Assembly (NCBI GenBank): GCA_018798825.1
Contig: CP076356.1
Location: forward strand, 372,001 to 436,000
From: Ochrobactrum sp. BTU1
GTDB lineage: Bacteria; Pseudomonadota; Alphaproteobacteria; Rhizobiales; Rhizobiaceae
Reading direction: 5' to 3'
DNA: 64,000 bases
Part shown: positions 56,042 through 64,000 of the stretch, in pieces
How the letters are laid out: the number at the start of each line of letters is the position of its first letter
Numbering within the stretch: position 1 is the stretch's first letter
Translations under genes and position numbers: made by a program
Notes under the pieces: model-generated
Seen by the model: the letters and a program-made list of their open reading frames with translations, nothing else
Database searches by the model: none
Told to the model about the DNA's origin: nothing

Positions 56042-57280
56042 ATGGATCTGACAGTTCTCGTTTTTTTACTCGTGTATCTTGCGATGGGCTGCGGAACTCT
56101 TCCAGGTTTCAAAGTTGACCGAACAGGCGCTGCGATTATTGGAGCGTTGGCGATGTTGGTGGTCGGCAGTATAACCGCTCAGGCTGCCTGGAACGCGATT
56201 GATTATCGAACACTGGGAATGTTGTTTGGCCTGATGGTCGTGTCGGCAGGTTTCTCGGTATCGGGCTTTTATGGCTGGGTGGCAAAGAGGATGACGGAGT
56301 TGCCATTGTCGCCACCGCATCTGGTCGGCGTGATGATTATTACCGGCGCGGCATTCTCAGCATTTTTGACAAAGGATGTGGTTGCTGTTGCCATGACTCC
56401 ATTACTGGTCTCTGTCAGTCTGGCGCGAGGATTGAACCCGGTCCCTTTCCTTCTTGCGTTTTGTTTTGCTGTGAATACGGGTTCCACGGCCACCCTTATC
56501 GGTAGTCCGCAGAACATGATTACCGCACAGCAACTTGGATTGTCTTTCAATGGTTTTCTGAAAATTGCTGCGTTGCCAGCCGTCCTTTCTTTGCCCGTTG
56601 TCTGGGGTGTGATTGTGTTTGCGTATCGCGGCCGTTGGGAGCTGAAGCAGCCAATGTCCGCGGCAACAGATACATCTGAAGCCGGCTCAATCGATCTGAT
56701 GGAGACAGCAAAGACCGCAGTGGTTGCAATCGTCGTCATTGGCCTGTTCATCTTCAGTGATCTTCCACGTGAGCTGGTCGCTATGGGGGGCGCGGGTATT
56801 TTGTTGGTTAGCCGAAAAATTTCTTCACATGACATGCTAAAGCATGTCGACGGAGATCTCCTGCTTTTGATTATGGGTTTGTTTATCGTTAACGCCGCAG
56901 TCTCCTCGACGGGTCTTCCGCAAGACTTGCTCAATCATTTAAGGGAAGCCGGTCTTGACCTTAATGAACCGATTTCGCTTCTGTTAGTAGGTGGCGTGTT
57001 AAGTAATCTGGTCGGCAATAATCCAGCGGTTATGTTGCTCGTACCTTATCTTCATTCGGGTACGGGTGCTGATGCGCTAGGAGCGGCACTCGCATTAGGC
57101 ACTGGCTTTTCAAGCAATATGATCGTCTTTGGAAGTCTGGCAGGAATTATCGTGGTCGAGCAGGCGGCGGCACGGGGCATTAGAATATCTTTTGCCGAAT
57201 TTGCGCGAACGGGTGCAGTTGTTACGGTGTTATGTATGATCATGGCGGTGTCCTGGATTCTCGTTTTAGGCAAAATTTGA
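56042..57280 (+). CDS. Anion permease of the ArsB/NhaD/CitMHS (IT) superfamily
   Basis: 412 residues with about ten to eleven hydrophobic segments. Superfamily hairpin motifs: FLTKDVVAVAMTPLLVSVS near 110-128, NTGSTATLIGSPQNMI near 150-165, and LVGNNPAVMLLVPYL near 325. Related proteins move arsenite, citrate, dicarboxylates, sulfate or Na+/H+. It lies between nikR and a NikR-type operator, so a metal-chelate or organic-anion role in nickel handling is possible. Substrate unknown. No ArsR or arsenate genes are nearby. Confidence 0.8.
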   Translation: MDLTVLVFLLVYLAMGCGTLPGFKVDRTGAAIIGALAMLVVGSITAQAAWNAIDYRTLGMLFGLMVVSAGFSVSGFYGWVAKRMTELPLSPPHLVGVMIITGAAFSAFLTKDVVAVAMTPLLVSVSLARGLNPVPFLLAFCFAVNTGSTATLIGSPQNMITAQQLGLSFNGFLKIAALPAVLSLPVVWGVIVFAYRGRWELKQPMSAATDTSEAGSIDLMETAKTAVVAIVVIGLFIFSDLPRELVAMGGAGILLVSRKISSHDMLKHVDGDLLLLIMGLFIVNAAVSSTGLPQDLLNHLREAGLDLNEPISLLLVGGVLSNLVGNNPAVMLLVPYLHSGTGADALGAALALGTGFSSNMIVFGSLAGIIVVEQAAARGIRISFAEFARTGAVVTVLCMIMAVSWILVLGKI

Positions 57281-57342
57281 CGCTGGATTCTAACGATCTA
57301 CCTTAATTGCAAATTAATGAATTTAGATATTCTTCTGAAGAA

Positions 57343-57370
57343 TTATGAAGCGGATAGTCTTTATTCATAT
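57343..57370 (+). promoter_or_regulatory. NikR-type operator upstream of ureA
   Basis: TATGA (57344-57348) and TCATA (57365-57369) are separated by exactly 16 bases, the core of the E. coli NikR site GTATGA-N16-TCATAC; only the outermost base of each half differs. It lies 150 bp before ureA. Just upstream, ATTCTTC-N1-GAAGAAT (57329-57343) is a further palindrome. Confidence 0.6.
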
Positions 57371-57518
57371 CTCGTCTTAATTTTATTTCGCTTTGTGAGC
57401 AAATATATCTTGCTCCATTAAAGTTGCGTTGTTAGCTTAATCGTGGTGAATAAAATGGGGGGTGGTATAAAAGGCGACTGAATGCCGTTTTCCCCTCTTC
57501 TTCGGACGGAGGTTTCGT

Positions 57519-57821
57519 ATGCATTTCACGCCGCGAGAAATTGATAAACTGATGATCTATACGCTCGCGATCGTTGCGCAGCGTCGTAAAGATCAAGGTT
57601 TGAAACTCAATCATCCAGAAACAGTTTCCCTTATCGCCGTCGCAGCGCTTGATGGCGCGCGCGCCGGTAAAACCCTTGAAGAAGTCATGGAACTCGCCCG
57701 CAAGACCATCACGAGAGACGATGTGATGGAAGGTGTTGTCGAGATGATACCTTACGTACAAGTTGAAGCTGTGTTCACCGATGGCAGCCGACTGGTTACC
57801 GTCCACGATCCTATTCAGTAA
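57519..57821 (+). CDS. ureA: Urease gamma subunit
   Basis: 100 residues, the normal length. Starts [17 protein letters not shown] and has the family segments [19 protein letters not shown] and [18 protein letters not shown]. It forms the urease core with UreB and UreC, which hydrolyses urea to ammonia and carbamate in the cytoplasm. GGAGG lies six bases before ATG. First gene of the urease operon. Confidence 0.97.
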   Translation: MHFTPREIDKLMIYTLAIVAQRRKDQGLKLNHPETVSLIAVAALDGARAGKTLEEVMELARKTITRDDVMEGVVEMIPYVQVEAVFTDGSRLVTVHDPIQ

Positions 57822-57841
57822 TCCCGCAGGGAGGCTCAGTT

Positions 57842-58252
57842 ATGGCTGCAGACAAGAGTAAAGCGCCTGTTGGGGGTCTGGTTCTCGGCAAAGGTGATAT
57901 TGAAATTAATGCCGGTTACCCAACCACCACGCTAAAGGTTCGTAACACCGGTGATCGCCCAATTCAGGTCGGATCGCATTATCATTTCTTTGAAGTCAAT
58001 GCGGCTCTCGAATTCGATCGTGAGCAGACATTTGGCAAGCGCTTGAATATTCCTGCGACAACCGCTTTGCGTTTTGAGCCGGGCGATGAAAAGGAAGTTG
58101 TTCTTGTTCCTTATCAGGGCAAACAGCGTGTGCTCGGGTTCAATGGCCTGGTAAACGGCTGGGTCGGTGAAGAAAGTTACAACGAGACTCGGCCTCGCCT
58201 GACGGATGCAATGGAGCGCGTCGAGCGATACGGCTTCAAGAATAAGTCGTAA
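57842..58252 (+). CDS. ureB: Urease beta subunit
   Basis: 136 residues. Family segments: [27 protein letters not shown] opening (split here as [12 protein letters not shown]), then [13 protein letters not shown], then [17 protein letters not shown] and [10 protein letters not shown]. Slightly longer than the minimal beta subunit at both ends. GGGAGG precedes ATG, 20 bp after ureA. Confidence 0.96.
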   Translation: MAADKSKAPVGGLVLGKGDIEINAGYPTTTLKVRNTGDRPIQVGSHYHFFEVNAALEFDREQTFGKRLNIPATTALRFEPGDEKEVVLVPYQGKQRVLGFNGLVNGWVGEESYNETRPRLTDAMERVERYGFKNKS

Positions 58253-58288
58253 TTGCCCGCCCCACATATCAGCGAACAGGATAATGAG

Positions 58289-60001
58289 ATGGCAAAGATT
58301 TCAAGGCAGCAATATTCGGACCTTTACGGTCCAACGACTGGCGACAAAATTCGTCTGGGCGATACTGATCTTTATATTGAAATTGAGCAGGATCTGCGTG
58401 TTTACGGTGAAGAGGCCGTCTATGGCGGTGGCAAAACTCTCCGCGATGGCATGGGCTATGACAGCGAATATACCAGTGCAGCTGGCGCCCCGGATCTTGT
58501 CATAACAAACGTAACGATCCTGGATCCAGTTCAGGGGGTCATCAAGGCAGACGTTGGCATTAAGAACGGCCTGATCTATGGGATCGGTAAAGCAGGCAAC
58601 CCGTCTACGATGACCGGTGTAACGCTTCCAATCGGTCCGGGCACTGATGCTATATCAGGCGAACATTTGATCTTGACTGCTGGCGGCATTGACGCTCACG
58701 TACATTTCATTTCACCGCAGCAGGCTCAAGCAGCGCTCAGCAATGGCGTAACGACTTTGTTTGGCGGCGGTATTGGCCCCACGGATGGCACGAATGGCAC
58801 GACCATTACACCGGGAACGTGGAACATCGAAATGATGTTGCGCTCGTTCGACGGTTGGCCTGTTAACGCCGGGGTTCTGGGTAAGGGAAATTCATCATCA
58901 ACCGCATCAATCGAAGAACAGATCCGCGCCGGCGCCATGGGCCTTAAAATCCATGAAGATTGGGGCAGTACGCCGGAAGCTATTCGCACGTCGCTGCGCG
59001 TTGCTGATGACTATGATGTTCAGGTCTGTATCCATACCGATACGCTGAACGAAGCGGGTTTCGTTGAAAACACGATTGCCGCTTTTGAAGGCCGCACCAT
59101 TCACACTTATCACACGGAAGGCGCAGGCGGCGGGCACGCGCCCGACATTATCCGAGTGGCTGGTCAGTCGAATGTCATTCCAAGCTCGACCAATCCGACA
59201 CTGCCATATGGCATCAACTCACAGGCCGAATTGTTTGACATGACGATGATCTGTCACAATCTTAGCCCGAAGATTCCGACCGACGTCGCTTTTGCTGAAA
59301 GCCGAGTTCGTCCCGAAACCATTGCTGCTGAAAACGTGTTGCATGACATCGGCGCAATCTCGATTCTGTCAAGTGATAGTCAGGCAATGGGCCGCGTGGG
59401 TGAAAACTGGCTGCGCACGATTCAGACCGCACATTTGATGAAGATCCGTTTCGGTGCCTATGAAGGTGATAAGTCCGGTAACGACAATCAACGCGTTTTG
59501 CGTTTCGTCTCCAAGGTAACGATCAATCCGGCTATCGCGCAGGGCGTATCCCATGTGGTCGGTTCGATTGAAATCGGCAAGATGGCCGATCTAGTTCTCT
59601 GGGAACCCGCATTTTTTGGCGCGAAGCCAAAAATGGTCATCAAGGGCGGCATGATTTCATGGGCACTGATGGGCGATCCGAATGCTTCGTTGCCGACACC
59701 GCAGCCAGTGCTTTACCGCCCTATGTATGGTTCTTTGGGCAGTACATTGCCTAAAACGCGCGTCACGTTCACCTCGCTTGCCGGTTTTGATGCAGGTATT
59801 GCTAACCGTTACGAGCTTCAGTCACAAGTTGTGCCTGTGCATGGGACGCGCACAATCAGCAAAAGTTCAATGGTTCGCAACAGTGCTTTGCCAACTATTG
59901 AAGTCAATCCGGAAACGTTTGCGGTTACCGTTGATGGTAAACATGCAACGGTTGAACCGGCTACCAATATTCCGCTGACGCAGCTGTACTTCTTCAGCTA
60001 G
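58289..60001 (+). CDS. ureC: Urease alpha (catalytic) subunit
   Basis: 570 residues. The complete active site is visible: His137 and His139 ([10 protein letters not shown]), carbamylated Lys220 ([10 protein letters not shown]), His249 (CIHTDTLNE), His275 ([14 protein letters not shown]), flap Cys322-His323 ([13 protein letters not shown]) and Asp363 ([12 protein letters not shown]). All are three residues on from the Klebsiella numbering. The flap reads CHN where most ureases have CHH. The ATG at 58289 has AGGA upstream and gives the usual [19 protein letters not shown] start; an earlier start at 58253 is unlikely. Confidence 0.97.
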   Translation: MAKISRQQYSDLYGPTTGDKIRLGDTDLYIEIEQDLRVYGEEAVYGGGKTLRDGMGYDSEYTSAAGAPDLVITNVTILDPVQGVIKADVGIKNGLIYGIGKAGNPSTMTGVTLPIGPGTDAISGEHLILTAGGIDAHVHFISPQQAQAALSNGVTTLFGGGIGPTDGTNGTTITPGTWNIEMMLRSFDGWPVNAGVLGKGNSSSTASIEEQIRAGAMGLKIHEDWGSTPEAIRTSLRVADDYDVQVCIHTDTLNEAGFVENTIAAFEGRTIHTYHTEGAGGGHAPDIIRVAGQSNVIPSSTNPTLPYGINSQAELFDMTMICHNLSPKIPTDVAFAESRVRPETIAAENVLHDIGAISILSSDSQAMGRVGENWLRTIQTAHLMKIRFGAYEGDKSGNDNQRVLRFVSKVTINPAIAQGVSHVVGSIEIGKMADLVLWEPAFFGAKPKMVIKGGMISWALMGDPNASLPTPQPVLYRPMYGSLGSTLPKTRVTFTSLAGFDAGIANRYELQSQVVPVHGTRTISKSSMVRNSALPTIEVNPETFAVTVDGKHATVEPATNIPLTQLYFFS

Positions 60002-60010
60002 CTTGACGAG

Positions 60011-60036
60011 CCCCCAGGAATTTTCCTTCCTTGGGG
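60011..60036 (+). promoter_or_regulatory. Hairpin between ureC and ureE
   Basis: CCCCCAGGAA and TTCCTTGGGG pair over ten positions with one mismatch around a six-base loop. The 3' arm holds the only G-rich sequence before the ureE ATG (60044), so the hairpin could hide its ribosome binding site or slow decay of the upstream mRNA. Confidence 0.45.
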
Positions 60037-60043
60037 TTTAAAA

Positions 60044-60766
60044 ATGACTGCGCCGGATGAAATCACTAATCCTGTGAGTTTGATCCAGCGAAGATATGAA
60101 ATTTGTAAGCTTCCGGAGCAACTAATGATTCTCGTTGAGAAGACACTCGGCAACATCAAAGATTCCCTTTGGCATGATCGCGCAAACGACGCTGCGGTCG
60201 ATTATCTTGCGATGGAGCAGTGGGAAGCCCCTAAAAGCCGTCTTCGCAAAGCCAGTGAAAGTGGCATTGAGCTGGCTATTTCGCTACCTCGTTCTGAGCA
60301 TCTGCACGATGGTGATGTGCTTTATTACGACCAAGAGAACAAAATCATTGTTGTCGCACGGATCGCCCTCAAGGAAGTCATGGTGATCGAGCTTCAGGGT
60401 CTTGAGGATCTTGCACCGCAGGAAATCCTGCGCATATGTTTTGAGCTGGGTCATGGTCTGGGTAATCAGCATTGGCCCGCCGTCATCAAGGGTGCCACCG
60501 TTTATGTCCCACTTTCTGTCGATCAGAAGGTGATGGCATCGGTCATGCGCACGCATGCTTTTGATCGGGTAAAAACATATTTCGCGCCGGGCGAAGAAAT
60601 CGCCGCTAAGCTCGACGCCAGAGAAGTGCGCATGCTCTTTGCGGGCGCTGATGCAACGCCGCATCATCACCATGGTGCCCATGATCATGATCGGAACCAT
60701 GATTTGCATTCCCATAAGCATAACCACGACCACCCTCATGATGGCCATGATCACCATCACGGCTAG
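60044..60766 (+). CDS. ureE: Urease accessory nickel chaperone UreE
   Basis: 240 residues, long for UreE. The N-terminal peptide-binding domain (about 1-95) and the metal domain with ELGHGLGNQHWPAVI (interface His) are followed by a His-rich tail: 17 His in the last 34 residues, alternating with Asp. Such tails store nickel. It delivers nickel to UreG for urease activation. The ribosome binding site is weak. Confidence 0.95.
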   Translation: MTAPDEITNPVSLIQRRYEICKLPEQLMILVEKTLGNIKDSLWHDRANDAAVDYLAMEQWEAPKSRLRKASESGIELAISLPRSEHLHDGDVLYYDQENKIIVVARIALKEVMVIELQGLEDLAPQEILRICFELGHGLGNQHWPAVIKGATVYVPLSVDQKVMASVMRTHAFDRVKTYFAPGEEIAAKLDAREVRMLFAGADATPHHHHGAHDHDRNHDLHSHKHNHDHPHDGHDHHHG

Positions 60767-61492
60767 ATGATGTCGGATACACAGAACGAAAAGCGGGCTT
60801 CCATGCAGGACATGGTTCTTTTAGCGAGATTGCTGCAATTTTCGGACTCTACGCTACCGGTTGGAGCGTTTGCGTTTTCAAACGGCCTGGAATCCGCATT
60901 GCAGACGGAGGTGGTAACCAATACCGCCACTTTGCAACAGTTTGTCGAGCTGGTGGTTCGTCAAGCAGCCCACATGGATGGCATCGCTTTTCTTCATGCG
61001 CATCGCGCGACTGTAGCCAACGACTATGACGCGCTGCTTGCAGCCGATCATGAGATATGGGACCGCCGTGTCGGTGAGGAGCAACAGCTCATGCTTTCCC
61101 GAATGGGTAAGAAATTTGCGGAACTCTCTCTCAAGATCAGCGACTTTCCATCGCTCGAGCGATGGCTGAAAGACATTAAGTCCGGCAATACTCCGGGATG
61201 CTTTCCGGTGGGTCAGGCAATGGCACTTGCACATATGGGCGCAGACGAAAAGCAGGCTTTCGTTGTGCATCAATATGGCGTTGCATCGATGATCATGAGT
61301 GCTGCGGTGCGTCTGATGCGTATCGACCATCTCGACACGCAGCGGATATTGTTCGCTGCACAAAACCGCGTTGAAGGCGATTACAGCGATATTTGCGACC
61401 TTGCACTCGACGAAATGTCCAGCTTTGCACCTGTTTTCGACGTCCTGGTCGCCCATCACACAAAAACGCATGTCCGTCTATTCATGAACTGA
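60767..61492 (+). CDS. ureF: Urease accessory protein UreF
   Basis: 241 residues, all-helical. Family segments: QFSDSTLPVGAFAFSNGLESAL near 22-45, GCFPVGQAMALAHMGAD and a C-terminal VRLMRIDHLDTQRILF. UreF acts with UreD/H and UreG in the activation complex. ATG follows the ureE stop directly. Confidence 0.95.
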   Translation: MMSDTQNEKRASMQDMVLLARLLQFSDSTLPVGAFAFSNGLESALQTEVVTNTATLQQFVELVVRQAAHMDGIAFLHAHRATVANDYDALLAADHEIWDRRVGEEQQLMLSRMGKKFAELSLKISDFPSLERWLKDIKSGNTPGCFPVGQAMALAHMGADEKQAFVVHQYGVASMIMSAAVRLMRIDHLDTQRILFAAQNRVEGDYSDICDLALDEMSSFAPVFDVLVAHHTKTHVRLFMN

Positions 61493-61518
61493 ATAGCATT
61501 TTAGAACAGGAATGAATT

Positions 61519-62166
61519 ATGAAGAAGATCACGCGTATTGGTATCGGTGGACCTGTTGGTTCTGGCAAAACAGCAGTGATTGAAACAATCACGCCACGCC
61601 TGATCGCTTTGGGCATCAAGCCTTTAATCATCACGAATGACGTTGTGACCACCGAAGATGCCAAACAGGTGCGCCGAACCCTCAACGGCATTCTCATCGA
61701 AGAGAAGATCGTCGGTGTTGAAACCGGCGCGTGCCCGCATACCGCCGTTCGCGAAGATCCTTCGATGAATATCGCCGCTGTTGAAGAGTTGGAAGAGAAA
61801 TATCCTGACAGCGACGTGATCCTAATTGAATCGGGCGGCGACAATCTCACGCTTACCTTTAGTCCTGCATTGGCTGACTTTTTCATCTATGTCATCGACG
61901 TTGCCGCTGGTGATAAAATCCCGCGCAAGAATGGTGCTGGTGTGTGCCAGTCGGATATTCTGGTCATTAACAAGAAGGATCTCGCGCCTCACGTGGGTGC
62001 TAGCCTCGAAGTCATGGACCGCGATTCGAAGCTTATGCGCGGCAAGAAGCCTTTCGTTTTCACCAACTGCAAGACGGGTGAAGGCGTTGACGATCTGATG
62101 AGACTAATCCTTGATATGGCACTTTTCGATGTAGAGCTAGTACAAGACAAGGAAGCGGTCGGATAA
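61519..62166 (+). CDS. ureG: Urease accessory GTPase UreG
   Basis: 215 residues. P-loop GPVGSGKTA near 10-18, the metal-binding Cys-Pro-His in [15 protein letters not shown] near 75, [13 protein letters not shown], and the guanine-specificity NKKDL. It couples GTP hydrolysis to nickel insertion into UreC. CAGGA precedes ATG. Confidence 0.97.
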   Translation: MKKITRIGIGGPVGSGKTAVIETITPRLIALGIKPLIITNDVVTTEDAKQVRRTLNGILIEEKIVGVETGACPHTAVREDPSMNIAAVEELEEKYPDSDVILIESGGDNLTLTFSPALADFFIYVIDVAAGDKIPRKNGAGVCQSDILVINKKDLAPHVGASLEVMDRDSKLMRGKKPFVFTNCKTGEGVDDLMRLILDMALFDVELVQDKEAVG

Positions 62167-62170
62167 GCTC

Positions 62171-63106
62171 ATGAGCCTGCACGAGCGATTAAAACGTATC
62201 GATACAGCACGAGAACTGAGTGGGTATCACACACAACCCGCGCAGATGCGTGCTGCAGGGCCGGGTAAGATTGGCGAGTTGCGCCTAGGGTTTTCCATAC
62301 GCCACGGCCGCTCGGTGCTCCATGATCTTTACCGGGTTGCACCACTTTTGGTGCAGCAGGCGCTCTACTGGGATGAAGCAATGCCAGAATTGCCGATATG
62401 CTCGATCATTTCGATCGGCGGCGGCATTTTGCAAGGCGACCGCTATAAGATCGATATTTCAGTGGGCGAGGGCGCCTGCGCGCAGGTTACGTCACAAGGT
62501 GCAAATCGTGTTCATCAGATGGACGCCAACTACGCCTCCCAATATCAAACCTTAACATTGGAAGCAGATAGCTATCTGGAATATCTGCCTGACTTCACTA
62601 TTCCCTATCGTAACTCCCGTTTCATCAACCATACAGACATTGTTATCGATGAGCGCGCAACGTTGCTCTATGGCGAGATGATGATGACGGGACGTAAGCA
62701 TCACGACGAGAGCGAACGCTTCGGCTTCGATCTTCTATCTATGCAGATCACGGCCAAACGCCCGGACGGAAAGAGACTTTTTGCAGACAAGGTGCTGATC
62801 GAGAAAGGCAATCCGACTATTGATTTCTCAGCCGTCATGCGAGGCTTTGATGCGTTCGCGAATATCATCTGTTTAACACCGCCTGATGTAGCCGAGCGTA
62901 TCAAAGGCCGTGTGCAGGTCAATTTTGGCACCGACGCACCGCGCGCAGTATCTGGCGTATCGCAATTGCCTAACAATGCGGGGCTTATTTTACGCGCTGT
63001 AGGCATTGAGAGTTACGATGTTCGTGCCGAGGTTCGGCGCTTCTGGCAGATCGTAAGAGAAGAGGTGCGGGGGCGTAGTCTGCCAGAAGAATTTCTATGG
63101 CGCTGA
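62171..63106 (+). CDS. ureD: Urease accessory protein UreD (UreH)
   Basis: 311 residues. Family segments: GKIGELRLGFSIRHGRSVLHD, then SIGGGILQGDRYKID, then TSQGANRVHQM and YLPDFTIPYRNSRF. It is the scaffold for the UreF-UreG activation complex. It is placed after ureG, 4 bp from its stop, rather than at the head of the operon as in enterobacteria; this order is that of Brucella ure2. Confidence 0.95.
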   Translation: MSLHERLKRIDTARELSGYHTQPAQMRAAGPGKIGELRLGFSIRHGRSVLHDLYRVAPLLVQQALYWDEAMPELPICSIISIGGGILQGDRYKIDISVGEGACAQVTSQGANRVHQMDANYASQYQTLTLEADSYLEYLPDFTIPYRNSRFINHTDIVIDERATLLYGEMMMTGRKHHDESERFGFDLLSMQITAKRPDGKRLFADKVLIEKGNPTIDFSAVMRGFDAFANIICLTPPDVAERIKGRVQVNFGTDAPRAVSGVSQLPNNAGLILRAVGIESYDVRAEVRRFWQIVREEVRGRSLPEEFLWR

Positions 63107-63124
63107 TCGAGAGGGGATGTTCGA

Positions 63125-64000
63125 ATGGCTGAAAAGAAGAATAATTTTCCACTGGCGTGTCTGCGAGGATCCGGACAAGTCTTTTTCATGGAGAATGCCT
63201 TTACGGGATTATTGTTTCTCATCGCAATCGCCTACGCATCCTACGCAACAGGTGTTTGGGCCACCACAATAGGCGCAGTTATCGGCCTGCTTGTCGCGAC
63301 ACTAACAGCGCAGGGGCTCGATTGTGACAGGCCTTCCGTTAATGCCGGACTGTTCGGCTTCAACGGGATTCTAGTTGGCGTCGCTTTGCCAACTTTTATT
63401 GCCGCGTCACCGCAGCTCTGGTTCTATATTATTGTGGGGTCAGCGGTTAGCTCAGTCATTACCTCCGCCTTCAGTGCAACCCTTACCAAAAGCTGGGGCA
63501 TTCCGGGTTCGACAGGTCCTTTTGTCCTCACGGGCTGGCTGATGGTCGCGGGAGCCTATTCTTTTGGGTCACTCGCCGTAACCGGCGAGAGTGCGAAGCT
63601 GGTATCGGACTATGTGCAAGGTGCGACGACCATCCCCGCCAATATTGAGCTCGTTCAGATTTTCTTCCGCAATATTGGGCAGGTTTTCCTGCTGGGGAAT
63701 GAGGTTAGTGGCGCGATCATTCTTATCGGCATCTTTATTGCCTCACGTCCTGCAGGCATCGCTGCCGCTCTGGGATCAGTGATCGCCATGAGCACAGCAA
63801 TTTTCATGCGGGCCGAACCATCCGTTGTCATTCAGGGGCTATACGGTTTCAGCCCAGTTTTGACGGCTATCGCAGTAGGGGTGGTTTTCCTCAAAACTGA
63901 CCGCAAAGTCATCGCATACGCCGTACTTGCGATCATTACGACAGTGTTTATTCAGGGTGCTTACGATGTGATCATGTCCCCAATGGGTATCCCGTCGTTT
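63125..64000 (+). CDS. ureT: Urea transporter (UT family), cut by the window end
   Basis: 292 residues are present and the frame is still open. The UT-family signatures are in two repeats: NAGLFGFNGILVGVALP near 75-92 and QGLYGFSPVLTAIAVG near 238-253, with STGPFVLTGWLM between. These form a urea channel that feeds cytoplasmic urease. GAGAGGGG precedes ATG, 18 bp after ureD, so it belongs to the urease operon. Confidence 0.93.
   Translation, partial: MAEKKNNFPLACLRGSGQVFFMENAFTGLLFLIAIAYASYATGVWATTIGAVIGLLVATLTAQGLDCDRPSVNAGLFGFNGILVGVALPTFIAASPQLWFYIIVGSAVSSVITSAFSATLTKSWGIPGSTGPFVLTGWLMVAGAYSFGSLAVTGESAKLVSDYVQGATTIPANIELVQIFFRNIGQVFLLGNEVSGAIILIGIFIASRPAGIAAALGSVIAMSTAIFMRAEPSVVIQGLYGFSPVLTAIAVGVVFLKTDRKVIAYAVLAIITTVFIQGAYDVIMSPMGIPSF

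Noticed and set aside
60284..60760. 158-codon minus-strand ORF rich in Met/Ile/Val
   Set aside because: It is the antisense of the His/Asp-rich ureE tail, where CAT and GAT codons read as ATG and ATC in reverse.
1..64000. tRNA or rRNA genes
   Set aside because: No cloverleaf-like or rRNA-like sequence was noticed while reading; a covariance scan was not possible.

Overview
The window looks like chromosomal DNA of an alphaproteobacterium of the Hyphomicrobiales, most likely a Brucellaceae member (Brucella/Ochrobactrum/Pseudochrobactrum group). The main reason is the right end: a urease operon in the order ureA-B-C-E-F-G-D followed by a urea channel gene (ureT). This is the layout described for the ure2 cluster of Brucella, where nickel transporter genes follow. 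An Aap-type amino-acid transporter, an Irr-like iron box and many GntR/LysR regulators fit the same group. The genus is inferred from gene content only. I see no tRNA, rRNA, CRISPR array or intact insertion sequence.

Layout. 0-7.5 kb: an accessory stretch with much decay (a broken CDS at the left edge, a truncated GntR gene, a frameshifted TetR remnant), an SBF-like transporter with a divergent GntR regulator, an isolated LpxD paralogue, a CidA/LrgA-LrgB pair and a small exported protein. 7.5-15.3 kb: a + strand sugar operon with an AlsB/AlsA/AlsC-like ABC transporter, 2-hydroxyacid dehydrogenase, LacI regulator, Gfo/Idh/MocA oxidoreductase and ketose 3-epimerase, but no sugar kinase. 15.5-23.3 kb: a minus-strand iron-siderophore operon (ECF sigma, FecR, TonB receptor, binding protein, double permease, FhuF reductase) without an ABC ATPase. 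23.7-25.8 kb: an MFS transporter and a divergent AraC regulator. 26.1-33.4 kb: a minus-strand unit of HpcH/HpaI aldolase, aminotransferase, aapJQMP and a GntR regulator, which suggests uptake and retro-aldol breakdown of a 4-hydroxy amino acid. 34.3-39.2 kb: LysR, GST, LLM flavin oxidoreductase, SDR, LysR. 39.2-43.6 kb: a gene-poor, AT-rich stretch with short ORFs carrying strong ribosome binding sites, a frameshifted carrier-domain/hydrolase gene and a strong orphan terminator.

43.7-55.1 kb: ClcA, MscS, a DUF1656-HlyD-FUSC-TolC efflux operon, a second FUSC protein and a choloylglycine-hydrolase-family enzyme. 55.4-64 kb: nikR, an anion-permease-family transporter and the urease operon. A site with the NikR operator core (TATGA-N16-TCATA) lies about 150 bp before ureA. 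Together the last 20 kb reads as a block for survival in acid, bile and osmotic stress.

The strongest leads are the predicted NikR control of urease with an unexplained transporter between them, the LpxD paralogue with Gln in place of the catalytic His, the Aap/aminotransferase/aldolase pathway, and the kinase-free ketose cluster.
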